Source: Roseomonas gilardii subsp. gilardii (GTDB lineage: Bacteria > Pseudomonadota > Alphaproteobacteria > Acetobacterales > Acetobacteraceae). Taken from it: a stretch of 64,000 nucleotides of DNA. A program made the translations under genes and the position numbers. The DNA lies in assembly GCF_023078375.1 (NCBI RefSeq), contig NZ_CP095554.1, forward strand, positions 499,001 to 563,000, written 5' to 3'. Below the pieces are notes generated by a model, which had not been told where the DNA came from, made no database searches, and worked only from the letters and a program-made list of their open reading frames with translations. The first letter of the stretch is position 1. Every line of letters starts with the position of its first letter. Below are positions 10,750 to 20,841 of the stretch, piece by piece.

Positions 10750-11449
10750 GCCCTGCCCACGCCGCATGACATCGCCGGACTGATCGCCTGGGCCAAGCGA
10801 GAGGAGTGTCGCGGGACTCTGGCCGAGCTGCTGGACCGCCACAGTGCCCAGGCTTGCGCGGCCGCAGATATCGAAAGGCAGGAGATCGCGGATGTCCTCG
10901 GCGACGATGCCGTCACGGTCCTTTTTGGTGCCGCCTTCGAGGACCTGGTTGCCACCGACCTGCCTGGCGGCCGCAACATCGCGGACGACTACCTTCGCCG
11001 GCGCGGGTGGAAGGAGAGCGCTTCCACGCGCGAGTACATTGCCGGGCTGCGCCGATCGGTCATCAGTCTCTATGAGGTGAGCGGGCTCGTGCCGGGTCAA
11101 TCCATGCAACTGCGCGACCTGGTTCGCGGCGGCGAACCGGTGCGCGTATCCGAGAAGCTCGGCTCCCAGAGGCTGCGGCAGTGGGACCGCGTCGCCACGC
11201 GGGTGATCCCGCTGCGCGAGGGGGCCGTGATCAGCGGCACGCTGATGCTGTTCGAGCACGAAGGCGCCCAGGGAGGTCGCTGCGGCCGTGCGCGAGTTCG
11301 GCGTCGAGACGGACGCCAAGGCCCTGGCCGACATGGTGACGCCGGACCTGCTGCTCGCCCAGGCTGCCTTCATGTTCACCAATGCCTGGCTCGATGCGGC
11401 ACTGAGGGCGGAAAAAGGGCGGGATAGGGCGATTGCGCCCAGCACGTAG
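10750..11449 (+). pseudogene. broken gene of unknown function
   Basis: The first part reads LPTPHDIAGLIAWAKREE through GTLMLFEHE, a soluble, charged protein that I cannot assign to a family. At about 11267-11272 the frame shifts. A coherent continuation, from APREVAAAVREFGVETDAKAL to FMFTNAWLDAAL, is in another frame and stops at the TAG at 11447. The text after DAALRAEKG no longer looks protein-like, so the natural 3' end is probably lost where the dnaE2 fragment begins. The uninterrupted frame extends to 10603 but has no clear start before about 10750. It is most likely a decayed gene at the edge of an inserted or deleted segment. Confidence 0.6.
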
Positions 11450-12330
11450 ACCAGGGCCGCCACGTCGAAGGCGCCGATCTCGCGCTGGACGAGCAACGCG
11501 CTGCTGGCGACCCCGAGCTCAACCTGGACCGGACCGATCGACGCCTGCGGCTGGCGCTGAACCTGGCCCGAGAGCTGATCGGCTTTCCGCGCCAGCTCGG
11601 CACCCATCCCGGCGGCTTCGTGCTGACCAGCGACCGTCTCGACAGCTTGGTCCCGATCGTGCCCGTCGCCATGGCGGACCGGCAGGTCGTCGAGTGGGGC
11701 AAGGACGATATCGAGACGCTCGGCTTCATGAAGGTGGATGTGCTCGGCCTCGGCATGCTGGGCTGTCTGCGCCGCGCCTTCGACCTGTTGGAAGACCACA
11801 AGGGCATTGCCCTTGGCCTGGCGTCGGTCCCGCCCGAGGATCCGGCGACCTATGCGATGATTCGAAAGGCCGACACGCTCGGCACCTTCCAGATCGAAAG
11901 CCGGGCGCAGATGGCGATGCTGCCACGCCTGCGCCCCACCACCTTCTATGATCTCGTCATTCAGCTGGCGATCGTCCGGCCCGGGCCGATCCAGGGCGAC
12001 GTGGTGCCCTCTACCTGCGGCGGCATGAGGGGATCGAGGCGGTGAACCACCCCCGCCCCGAGCTGCGGCGCGTGCTCGGCAAGACGCTGGGTGTTCCCCT
12101 GTTCCAGGAGCAGGCGATGCAGGTCGCGATCCACTGCGCGGGCTTCAACCCGGGTGAGGTCGACCAGCTCCGGCGCAGCATGGCCACCTTCCAGTTCAAG
12201 GGGGCGTCTCGGTGTTCCGTGACAGGCTCGTCAAAGGGATGATCGCGCGGCTCCGACCACGACTTCGCAGAGCGCGCCTTCGCCCAGATCGAGGGCTTCG
12301 GCAGCTACGGCTTGGCCGCCGGCCATGGCC
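11449..12330 (+). pseudogene. dnaE2: internal fragment of error-prone DNA polymerase DnaE2 (ImuC)
   Basis: The translation matches the middle of DnaE2, the catalytic subunit of the ImuA-ImuB-DnaE2 mutagenic repair system. Visible blocks are [61 protein letters not shown], then in shifted frames [51 protein letters not shown] and DFAERAFAQIEGFGSYG. Both ends are missing: no N-terminal PHP domain precedes it, and it stops at GSYG before the rest of the C-terminal part. There are at least three frame breaks, near 12003, in the GGGGG run at about 12202-12206, and near 12250. No imuA or imuB lies nearby, so this is a dead remnant. Confidence 0.85.
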
Positions 12331-12344
12331 GCGGAGGAGAGCGA

Positions 12345-13532
12345 CTACCGATCCAGGATGCCGCTCAGCAGTCCCCGTATCGCGACACGCGGGTCGGGCA
12401 GGCCGTCCTCGTCACCCTCCCGGTCAGCATCGTCGAAGAACTCGGACCAGCCCTGAGCCTGGGCGGGATCCACCAGGGCCGCCAGTATGGCATGTGCCAT
12501 GGCCGTTGCGAGATCCCGCCGCCTGACCAGCCCCTGGAACCTGACCTCCGGCCCGTCGCGGTCGGTCGCCAGCAGCAGCAGGAGATCCCCCTCGCCGGTG
12601 GGAAGCGCCGTGAGGGCGACGACGCTGCCTTCCTCGTCGATCTCGACCTGCAGGGGCAGGTCGCCTCGCGCGATCAGCGCCGTCCATTCCGCCAGGTCTT
12701 CCAGCGGCGGGTAGACGTTCGAGAGGGCGATCCGCGCCTGCTGCGCCTCGTCGCCCAGCACCAGCTCCGCCCAGCCATAGCGGTCGGCGGTCACCCGCAC
12801 GGACACCGTCCCCCGGGCGACGTCGGCCCGCGGACGCAGGAGCTGGTCGAGCCGAAGCTCCGGCCGGCTGAGGCGCGAGAAGGGCTGGTCGGACAACGAC
12901 CACATCCCGATCGCAGCCGCGCCATCGCGCAGGAGGTAAGGGACAGGGAGCCACCACTGCCTGTGCTCCGGCGCGTGGAGCCACTCCATGAAGTCCACGG
13001 GCCGGGGCCAGCGGAAGGGGAGCGTCTCGGCGATGCCGGGGACACCACCGGGGTCGTCCATGACCGCCGAAACATAGCGGAAGCCGGCCGAGAGCATGCA
13101 GAAGAGGCCGACATCGGGGTTCAGAACGACGCGACCACCCGGCGGCCCCAGTTCCTGCGCCAGGAGAGGCAGGCCACTGCCGGCCATGGCCGCCCTCACG
13201 CGCGCCGCATCCGCCTCGGTCACGGCCTCTCCGTAACGCGGCAGCGCCTCCGCCACCCGGCCCAGGGCCGCGGCGAGCGGCGCATTGGTGCAGGCGGACA
13301 GCGGCAGGATCAGGCCCTGCACGGCACCGGAGCCCCTCTGGCCGTCGCGCAGGCCGAGGGCGAAGACGCCGTCACGGCCTCGCCGCCGGTCCTCGGCGTG
13401 GCGCGCCATATCCCACCCGACCTTCGCCAGCAGGATCATCGGTCCGATGGCGTCGAGGTTGCCACTGATCGCGCCCGCCGTCAGGCGGCGGCGAGCGGCC
13501 ACGCGCCACGGACGTGCCGGCAGGTCTTCCAA
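12345..13532 (-). CDS. conserved-looking protein of unknown family
   Basis: 395 residues with an intact frame; I do not recognise a family. It reads as a soluble globular protein with no signal peptide or clear membrane segment. It is Trp-rich in the middle (EWLHAPEHRQWWLPVPYLL) and has an alternating beta pattern around TVSVRVTADRYGWAELVLGD. Its acidic C terminus is DDADREGDEDGLPD. The start is a TTG at 13532 preceded by GGAAGG, and no better start is nearby. It is the only long intact gene in the patch downstream of tRNA-Gly. Its stop lies about 15 bases from the end of the dnaE2 fragment, and a truncated tail of another gene lies just upstream on the same strand. Confidence 0.55.
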   Translation of the reverse strand: MEDLPARPWRVAARRRLTAGAISGNLDAIGPMILLAKVGWDMARHAEDRRRGRDGVFALGLRDGQRGSGAVQGLILPLSACTNAPLAAALGRVAEALPRYGEAVTEADAARVRAAMAGSGLPLLAQELGPPGGRVVLNPDVGLFCMLSAGFRYVSAVMDDPGGVPGIAETLPFRWPRPVDFMEWLHAPEHRQWWLPVPYLLRDGAAAIGMWSLSDQPFSRLSRPELRLDQLLRPRADVARGTVSVRVTADRYGWAELVLGDEAQQARIALSNVYPPLEDLAEWTALIARGDLPLQVEIDEEGSVVALTALPTGEGDLLLLLATDRDGPEVRFQGLVRRRDLATAMAHAILAALVDPAQAQGWSEFFDDADREGDEDGLPDPRVAIRGLLSGILDR

Positions 13533-13568
13533 ACTCGTCGCCTTCCGTGGTTTTCGCAGTGGGGCGCG

Positions 13569-13707
13569 CTACTCGCTCAGCTCAGCGTTCAGCCGATCCG
13601 CGTCCATAGGACCCAGTTGCGGGTTCCGCAACGGATCGTGGCGCCAGCCCTGGCCGAGAGGCGGGTCGTCGGCTGCGAAGCGACGCAGCTGCAAGCCGGC
13701 CCGCCTG
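13569..13707 (-). pseudogene. truncated 3' tail of an unknown gene
   Basis: The minus frame ending at 13569 reads LQLRRFAADDPPLGQGWRHD to PMDADRLNAELSE and stops 36 bases before the next gene start. It looks like the tail of a real protein in one operon with that gene. The same frame runs on upstream only as an out-of-frame shadow of the effector-binding gene, whose stop is at 13708-13710. The rest of the gene therefore seems to have been replaced at about 13706. The parent protein is not recognised. Confidence 0.4.
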
Positions 13708-14142
13708 TCAAGCGCCCAGTCCGATTTGGATCTCGATCCGATTGTCCATGGCCTCCGGATCCTGCCAGCGGTGGTACACTTCGCGGCTTTCTCCGCTGGC
13801 CTGTAGCCCAGCGGCGGCGATGGCTTGGAGCAGCGGTTCGTAGCCGTGAATGAACAGCCCGCTGATCGGCCCTTCGTAGATGGCTGCGGCACAGCGCAGC
13901 GGCGGCAGCTCGTGGTCTCCGCCAGCCACCGGCAGGCAGAAGGCCAACTCGAACTCGGTCTGGGCGTCCTGGGGCATGCCCCAGGCCTGGAAGATCGGCG
14001 GTCCGTTCAGCTTCAAGCCGCGTGCAGAGGCTTCAGCGTGCAGCTCGGCATAGGCGGGAGCGGCGCGCCCTGCAATCTGCGAAATGCTCAGGCGCTGGCG
14101 TCTTTGCAGCACGGTCAGGGGTTCCACGGTGCGGATATGCAT
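13708..14142 (-). CDS. GyrI-like / AraC effector-binding domain protein
   Basis: 144 residues. A stand-alone small-molecule-binding domain of the GyrI/AraC_E type: it starts with beta-strand VEPLTVLQRRQRLS, has a helix ISQIAGRAAPAYAELHAEASARG, then LNGPPIFQAWGM, FELAFCLPVAG and the final strand NRIEIQIGLGA. Family members bind cationic drugs or other small ligands, as regulator domains or as gyrase inhibitors. No DNA-binding part is present. The start has GAGAGGGCG upstream. It lies just after the CPBP protease gene on the same strand, and both seem to belong to one inserted segment. Confidence 0.75.
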   Translation of the reverse strand: MHIRTVEPLTVLQRRQRLSISQIAGRAAPAYAELHAEASARGLKLNGPPIFQAWGMPQDAQTEFELAFCLPVAGGDHELPPLRCAAAIYEGPISGLFIHGYEPLLQAIAAAGLQASGESREVYHRWQDPEAMDNRIEIQIGLGA

Positions 14143-14956
14143 GTCGCCCTCTCTTGAAGGTGGTGGATGGGACCTGGAGTGTCAGAACCCTGCGCTGCGC
14201 AGCAAGGCCCAGATGCGTGCTGGCGTGGGCGGTCATCGCCGCTTCCAGGTGGTGGCGCCAGAACAGCCAGCCATAAGCGATGCCGCCCAGGCCGTTGAGC
14301 AGCAGGGTGCGCATGACCAGGGGGGTATCCATCTCGAACCGGGTCGCCAACAGCGGCAGGTGGGCTGCGCCAAAGGCGAGTGCCGACAGCGCGATGGCGC
14401 ATGGTACCGCGATGTTTCGTGTCGCCCGACTGCCGCGGGGCGTCAGGAGACGGAGCAGCAGGACCATCAATCCCCAGCGACACAGGATCTCCTCGCCGAT
14501 GCCTCCATAGAGCAGGTTCATCAGCAGTTCGCGCCAGCCTGGCCGGCTGGACGCGCCATGGCGCCAGGTCTCGCCGAGCCAGAGGGCCAGAGCTGCATCC
14601 AGGCCAAAGACCATCACGGCGACGAGCAGACCCGGACCGCATCCCGAGGCCAGCAGAGGGCGCAGACCCCGCCATTCCGCGGTGCCGGCCAGCAGACTGT
14701 GCAGGCCGACCCGATGGGCGAGGGCCGCACCTGTCAGGCTGGCGATCAGCATCAGCGCCAAGGGGTTCATCGCCAGCATCAGGCGCTGCAAGCTCACCGG
14801 CAGACCGGCCAGGGAGGGAGCCTGTTCCAGCAGAGCGGGAGGCAAAGGTTGCAGCAGCAAGGTGGCAACGCCAAGCAACCCGCAGGTCAGGACAGGAAGC
14901 AAGCGACGGGTGAAACCCGGAGGACGGGCGGCGTTTGAAGAATCGGGCCTATCCAT
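14033..14956 (-). CDS. CPBP-family intramembrane metalloprotease, 3' end probably frameshifted
   Basis: 307 residues as read, with seven or eight hydrophobic segments. The CPBP motifs are present: GGIGEEILCRWGLM (the EExxxR site), FGAAHLPLL, and a third motif around HHLEAAMTAHAS. Members include Rce1-like CAAX proteases and bacteriocin-immunity proteins. As read, the C terminus runs 110 bases into the next gene with no sensible sequence after HLGLAAQRR. Removing one base near 14190-14197 would give a short ending such as LLRSAGF with a TGA at 14184-14182, leaving a normal 40-base gap to the next gene. The function here is unknown; physical pairing with the GyrI-like gene suggests joint transfer. 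Confidence 0.8.
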   Translation of the reverse strand: MDRPDSSNAARPPGFTRRLLPVLTCGLLGVATLLLQPLPPALLEQAPSLAGLPVSLQRLMLAMNPLALMLIASLTGAALAHRVGLHSLLAGTAEWRGLRPLLASGCGPGLLVAVMVFGLDAALALWLGETWRHGASSRPGWRELLMNLLYGGIGEEILCRWGLMVLLLRLLTPRGSRATRNIAVPCAIALSALAFGAAHLPLLATRFEMDTPLVMRTLLLNGLGGIAYGWLFWRHHLEAAMTAHASTHLGLAAQRRVLTLQVPSTTFKRGRHAYPHRGTPDRAAKTPAPEHFADCRARRSRLCRAAR

Positions 14957-15222
14957 CGGAAAGGTCTCATTGAATCGCCTCGGCTTTGGCGGAGGCTGCT
15001 TCTCGTGGGTTAAGCCACCATGGCCCCGGCTTCAAGACCTGTGGGGGGAGCATGCCTTGGCGTCGGCAGGCAGGAAGGCACCGCTAAAAGGCCCGCTTCG
15101 CCATGCGGATCAAGAGGGCCGGAGAATCAGCGACAAGGCACGGGACAGGAGGCACAATGAGCACCCCCTGCACGACCGGAACGAGATCCCGCTCCCTTCC
15201 GCCTACGGGCGCATCTGGATCC

Positions 15223-17579
15223 TCACAGATGCAGATGCGCACCACCATCCATGGACTGGACCGCCGTTCCTGGCCCGACCCGCCGCAGTGCCATCCCGGT
15301 GAAGGCGGGCTTGTAACGCCCTTCCGTCCGCAGTCTCAGCACGGTCTTGCCGCCTTCCTCGCGACGCGTCACATGCAGCCGCAGCCCGGTCTCGCGCCAA
15401 GCCATGGTGTCGCCGTTGTCCTCGTAAAGGACAACCTCGCCCTCCCCTTCGCCGAAGACGAGGAGGCCGCGCTCGCTGTCGTGGGCCGGATCGACGCGGT
15501 CGAGCTGCCCGGTGACCGGCACCATGGCGCCGGCGCGGACGAAGACCGGCAGGTGACCCAGCGGTGCCTCCACCGTGATCTCCTCGCCGCCCGGGAAGGC
15601 CGCTCCGGTGCGGAAATCATGCCAGCCGCCGGGATGCTGCGGCAGATAGACGCGCCGCGACACCGCCCCTTCCTCCAGGACAGGCGCGACGAGCAGATCG
15701 CGGCCGAGCAGAAAGACGTCGTCCTGGCCCCTGCAACGCGCATCGGCGGGGAAGTCATAGAAGGTCGGCCGGATCACAGGCTCGTTCTCCGCTGCCGCGC
15801 GCCACATCTGCGTGTAGAGATAGGGCATCAGGCGATAGCGGAGCGCCATCGCCTCGCGCACCTGCGGCAACACCTCCGGGTGCATCCAGGGCAGGTTGAC
15901 GATGCCGTCGTCGTTCCAGGAATTCATCACGAAGCGCGGCCAGAGCGAGCAGAACTCGACGAAACGGCAGAACAGCTCCGGCCCCGGGCTGGGTCCGTGG
16001 AAGCCACCCACGTCGTGCCCCGTGTTGTACATCCCGGACAGGCTCATGGTGATGCCCTGCGCCAGGTTGAAGCGCAGTGTCTTCCAGGCCGTCTCGTTGT
16101 CACCCGTCCAGCTCTGGCCATAGCGCGCGATGCCGGCGCAGCCGCCGCGCGTGACGGCATAGACCCGCTTGTCCGGCGTGCGTGCCTGCTGGGTCTCATG
16201 CGACAGCTTGGTCATCAGCAGGGCCTGGGACGGCCGCGCCAGGGCCTGACGGTAGGGCCGCCCGTCGCCGTTGCAGAGCGCGTCCTCGTCCCAGATCTCG
16301 TACTCGTTGTTGTCGTTCCAGACAGTGGTGACGCCATAGTCGAGCAGTGCCGTTTCCAGCCCTTTACGCCACCAGGCACGACCCTGCGGATGGGTGAAAT
16401 CGAGGTGGTAGCCGAGCCCGTCCCAGAATTGCGCCACGGCAGGCTTCCCGGTGTCGCCATCCTGCACCAGGAAACCACCTTCCAGCGTTTCCGCGAGGCG
16501 CGGGTGATCGTCCAGCAGACAAGGCTTAAGGTTGGTGACCGGCTGCATGCCTGCTTCCTTCAGCCGGCGCATGGTCGCCGCCGGGTCAGGGAACTTGCTG
16601 CGGTTCCAGTTGAAGGCATAGCGCTTGCCGTTGATCGAGGTGTAACCCGAACCGAAATGGAAGCTGGAGCAGGCGATGCCTTCCTGACGGCAGCGCTCGA
16701 TGTAGTCCATGATCCGCGCATCCGCGTCATCCGCATCGGCGATGGCCATGGAGGTGGTGGCGAAGCCCAGCGTCCATTTCGGTGGAAAAGCCTGGCCGCC
16801 CACCATCCAGGAGAAGCGCCGCACCACATCCGGCACGCCGGGTCCGGCGAGGACGGTATAGTCGAGATCCCCGTCCTGCGCCGCGTAGGAGCGGAACAGG
16901 CCGTGGTAGTTGTCGATGGTGCAGCCGAGATCGACCTCCGCCACAGCGAGGTTGTCGTAATAGACACCGTGCGCGCCGCGCGGTCCGTCCACGATGAAGA
17001 ACGGCACCATCTTGTAGAGCGGATCGCTCAGCTCCGCGTCGAAGCCGCACGGGTCCACCGCATCGATGCGGAAGCGGCGACCGGTATGGTCCACGGGTCC
17101 GGCCTTGTCCCCCAGCCCGTAATGGCTTTCGCCCTCATGGCGCAGCATGAAGTGCTGCAGGGCGCCCGTGCGGGGAGAAACGGCATAGGCCTGGGTCGGG
17201 CGGTCGGCCAGGAAGGGATCGGCCTCGCCGGGGCGGTGCCAGGCGATGCCGAAGGGTTCCAGTCTCACCAGGGCGGTCAGGCCGCCCTCGGCGGAGACGG
17301 TCACGGCCCCCGCGCCTTCCTCCACCGTGACGGAAGGGCATGAGAAGCCGGAAAGATCCTCGCGCGGGCGGCCCTCATAGGGCGGCTCCAGCCCTCCGGG
17401 GGCGATCGACCAGCCGCGGTCGAGGCGGTAGCCCTCGGCGCCCTTCAGGATGACGCGGCCCATGTCGCACTCCGGCATGGCGATCCGGATCTGGGCGGAC
17501 ACCCGCCCCAGCCGTTCCGCGACCTCGAAGACCGCCCAATCCCCATCCCGGCCGATATAGCGGCCCTTGGTCAAAGCCT

Positions 17580-17583
<4 letters not shown>
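15223..17583 (-). CDS. glycoside hydrolase family 31 alpha-glycosidase
   Basis: 786-residue cytoplasmic enzyme (no signal peptide) expected to cleave alpha-glucosidic or alpha-xylosidic bonds of imported sugars. The N-terminal beta domain contains [14 protein letters not shown], a GH31 marker. The catalytic barrel shows the nucleophile region [11 protein letters not shown] (Asp in WND) and the acid/base region [11 protein letters not shown] (Asp in GDN). [15 protein letters not shown] and [10 protein letters not shown] are also family hallmarks. Its start overlaps the stop of the ABC ATPase gene by 4 bases, so it is the last gene of the binding-protein, permease, permease, ATPase operon and acts on what that transporter imports. 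The exact linkage cannot be told from sequence. Confidence 0.93.
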
Positions 17584-18677
<1,094 letters not shown>

Positions 18678-18695
18678 GGGCGGATCTCCCAATGC

Positions 18696-19757
18696 TCATT
18701 TCATTCCCGTCGAACCGATCCCGGTCGTGATGAAGCGCTGAAGGAAGACGAAGACGAGCGCGACCGGCAGCAGCGTTACGACCGTCATGGCGAGGAGGTA
18801 GTGCCATTGTGTCTGCAACTCGCCCTGAAAGGCATTGAGCCCGATCTGGAGGGTGTAGCTCTCGGTCTTGGTCAGCACGGCCAGCGGCCAAAGGAACTCG
18901 TTCCAGCGCCACATCACCGAGAAGATGCCGAGTACCGCCAGAGCCGGCGCCGTCAGCGGCATGACGATGCGCCAGTAGATCTGCCATTCGGACGCCTTGT
19001 CCATGCGTGCCGCCTCCACGAGGTCGCGCGGCAGGGTCAGCATGTACTGGCGCAGCAGGAAGACGCCTGTCGGCGTGGCGGCGCCGGGCAGGATCACCGC
19101 CCAGAGCGAATTCACCAGCCCGAGCTTCGTGATCACCAGATAGACCGGGACCAGCACGATGGTGATCGGAATCATCAGCGTGCCGATCACCGCCAGGACG
19201 GCGAGGCCCTTGCCGCGGAACTCGTAGAGCGAGAGGGCATAGGCGGCCATGGAGTTGATCAGCAGGGTGATCAGCGTCGCCACCACGGTGACGAAGACCG
19301 AATTGCCAAGGAAGCGCAGGAAGTCGAACTGCCGCAGCGGCTCGATGTAGTTGGAGATGGCGAGCGAGAAAGCGCGCACCGGTTCGCGCCGGTCCACCGG
19401 CACGCGGACGGTCTGGCCCGGATCGGCCGGGTCCACCATCTGCGCCTGCAGCCCGACGCGGCGGACCTGCGCCATCTCTTTCACGCTGCCGTCCGGCAGG
19501 GTGACCTTGAAGAGCGGCAGTGGGTTGGGCTGCCCCGGCACCGTCACCTCGACCTGCGAGAGCGGAAGCAGGGTGGGCGGGAATTCCAGCAGCCCCGCCG
19601 GGGTCTTGAAGGAGGACAGCAGCAGCCAGAGCACGGGACCGAACATCAGCAGGGTGCCGAGGGCCAGGTAGAGATAGCTGGCAACGTCGCTCCAGTGCAG
19701 CGGCTGCCCGGGGTTGCGGCGGCGCGCGAGGAAGCGCAGGGCGCGGGTGGCCACCAT
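18696..19757 (-). CDS. sugar ABC transporter permease (MalG family)
   Basis: 353 residues, six membrane segments, with the EAA loop DLVEAARMDKASEWQIYWRI that docks the ATPase. Between the first two membrane segments is a large periplasmic loop of roughly 90 residues, containing LPLFKVTLPDGSVKEMAQVR. This is longer than in MalG itself and resembles that of some alpha-glucoside and trehalose permeases. It begins two bases after the stop of the other permease, so the genes are translationally linked. Confidence 0.93.
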   Translation of the reverse strand: MVATRALRFLARRRNPGQPLHWSDVASYLYLALGTLLMFGPVLWLLLSSFKTPAGLLEFPPTLLPLSQVEVTVPGQPNPLPLFKVTLPDGSVKEMAQVRRVGLQAQMVDPADPGQTVRVPVDRREPVRAFSLAISNYIEPLRQFDFLRFLGNSVFVTVVATLITLLINSMAAYALSLYEFRGKGLAVLAVIGTLMIPITIVLVPVYLVITKLGLVNSLWAVILPGAATPTGVFLLRQYMLTLPRDLVEAARMDKASEWQIYWRIVMPLTAPALAVLGIFSVMWRWNEFLWPLAVLTKTESYTLQIGLNAFQGELQTQWHYLLAMTVVTLLPVALVFVFLQRFITTGIGSTGMK

Positions 19758-19759
19758 GG

Positions 19760-20815
19760 TCAGTCCCTCCGCCGCCCGGCGACGCCGAGCTGGATCAGGG
19801 TGAGGATGAAGAGCACGGCGCCCAGCAGCACCGAGGCCGCGGCGGCAAGGCCGAAATTCTGCACCTGATTCGCGAAGGCGGTTTCGTAGATGTACTGCAC
19901 CACCATCATCGTCGCCGTGCCGGGGCCGCCGCCGGTCAGCACGAAGACCTCGTCGAAGGTCTGCACGCCCTTGATCAGCGCGAGCACGATGACCACGATC
20001 ATGTTCGGCCAGAGCAGTGGCAGGGTGATGCGCCAGAAGATGCGGTGCGTGGGCGTGCGGTCCATCGCCGCCGCCTCGTAGAGATCGGCCGGAATGGCCT
20101 GCAGCCCGGCGAGCAGGATCAGCGTGTAGAAGCCCATATGGGCCCAGACGGACACGAAGATCGCCCAGAACATCGCCCAGCCGGGCTCGTTCAGGAACAG
20201 GACGCGGTCGCCACCCAGCCCCATGATGATGGCGTTCAGCAGGCCGTCGCGCTGCAGGATCCATTTCCAGATCAGCGCCACCACCACCGGCGACAGCAGC
20301 ACGGGGAAGAAGAAGACCGCGCGGAAGAAGCCCCGGGCCCGGATCTTGCGGTTGAGCACCAGCGCGGTGACCAGAGAGGCCAGCACCGTTCCCACGACGT
20401 TGAACAGCGTGAAGGTGCCGGTATTGGCGACGCCGCGCCAGAAATGGTCCTCGCGGCAGGAGCCGGGATCGATGAAGGAACCGCAGTCGAGCAGGTAGGC
20501 GTATTGCTGCGTCCCCACATAGGGCCGCTCCGCGGGGAACAGCGCGGCGCCGCCGGTCAGCGAGAACCAGAGGTTGATCGCCAGCGGCAGGAAGACGAAG
20601 AGCCCGAAGAAGGCGGCGTTGGGGAGGAGGAAGACATAGGGCATGCCCCGCTCGCCGATCAGCCTCTGCACGCCGCGCATCGGCGCGTCGATGAGGCGCA
20701 GCGGCAGCGCGGCGGCCCAGCCCAGGGCGCGCAGGGCGCCTCCTTCCTCCAGGCGCGGCACGGCCGGGGCGGTTGCCGTGCCCGCGGCGGGCACAGCGGT
20801 CTCGACGGAGCTCAT
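19760..20815 (-). CDS. sugar ABC transporter permease (MalF family)
   Basis: 351 residues with a cytoplasmic N terminus of about 55 residues followed by six membrane segments. The EAA loop is DLYEAAAMDRTPTHRIFWRI, and GYVFLLPNAAFFGLFVFLPL-type text marks the first membrane segment (YVFLLPNAAFFGLFVF here). The short periplasmic loop contains two cysteines (YLLDCGSFIDPGSCRED), perhaps a disulfide. It forms the channel together with the MalG-type subunit downstream. Confidence 0.93.
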   Translation of the reverse strand: MSSVETAVPAAGTATAPAVPRLEEGGALRALGWAAALPLRLIDAPMRGVQRLIGERGMPYVFLLPNAAFFGLFVFLPLAINLWFSLTGGAALFPAERPYVGTQQYAYLLDCGSFIDPGSCREDHFWRGVANTGTFTLFNVVGTVLASLVTALVLNRKIRARGFFRAVFFFPVLLSPVVVALIWKWILQRDGLLNAIIMGLGGDRVLFLNEPGWAMFWAIFVSVWAHMGFYTLILLAGLQAIPADLYEAAAMDRTPTHRIFWRITLPLLWPNMIVVIVLALIKGVQTFDEVFVLTGGGPGTATMMVVQYIYETAFANQVQNFGLAAAASVLLGAVLFILTLIQLGVAGRRRD

Positions 20816-20841
20816 TCTGGCGATCCCGGTCCGGGGAGGGG

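Noticed and set aside
11400-11450. Hydrophobic minus-strand text [16 protein letters not shown] suggesting a membrane protein fragment
   Set aside because: It is short, lacks start and stop context, and lies opposite two plus-strand remnants.
15100-15222. Small open frame starting MSTPCTTGTRSRS after a good ribosome-site-like GACAGGAGG
   Set aside because: It runs on as a shadow of the GH31 gene on the other strand and has no protein-like continuation.
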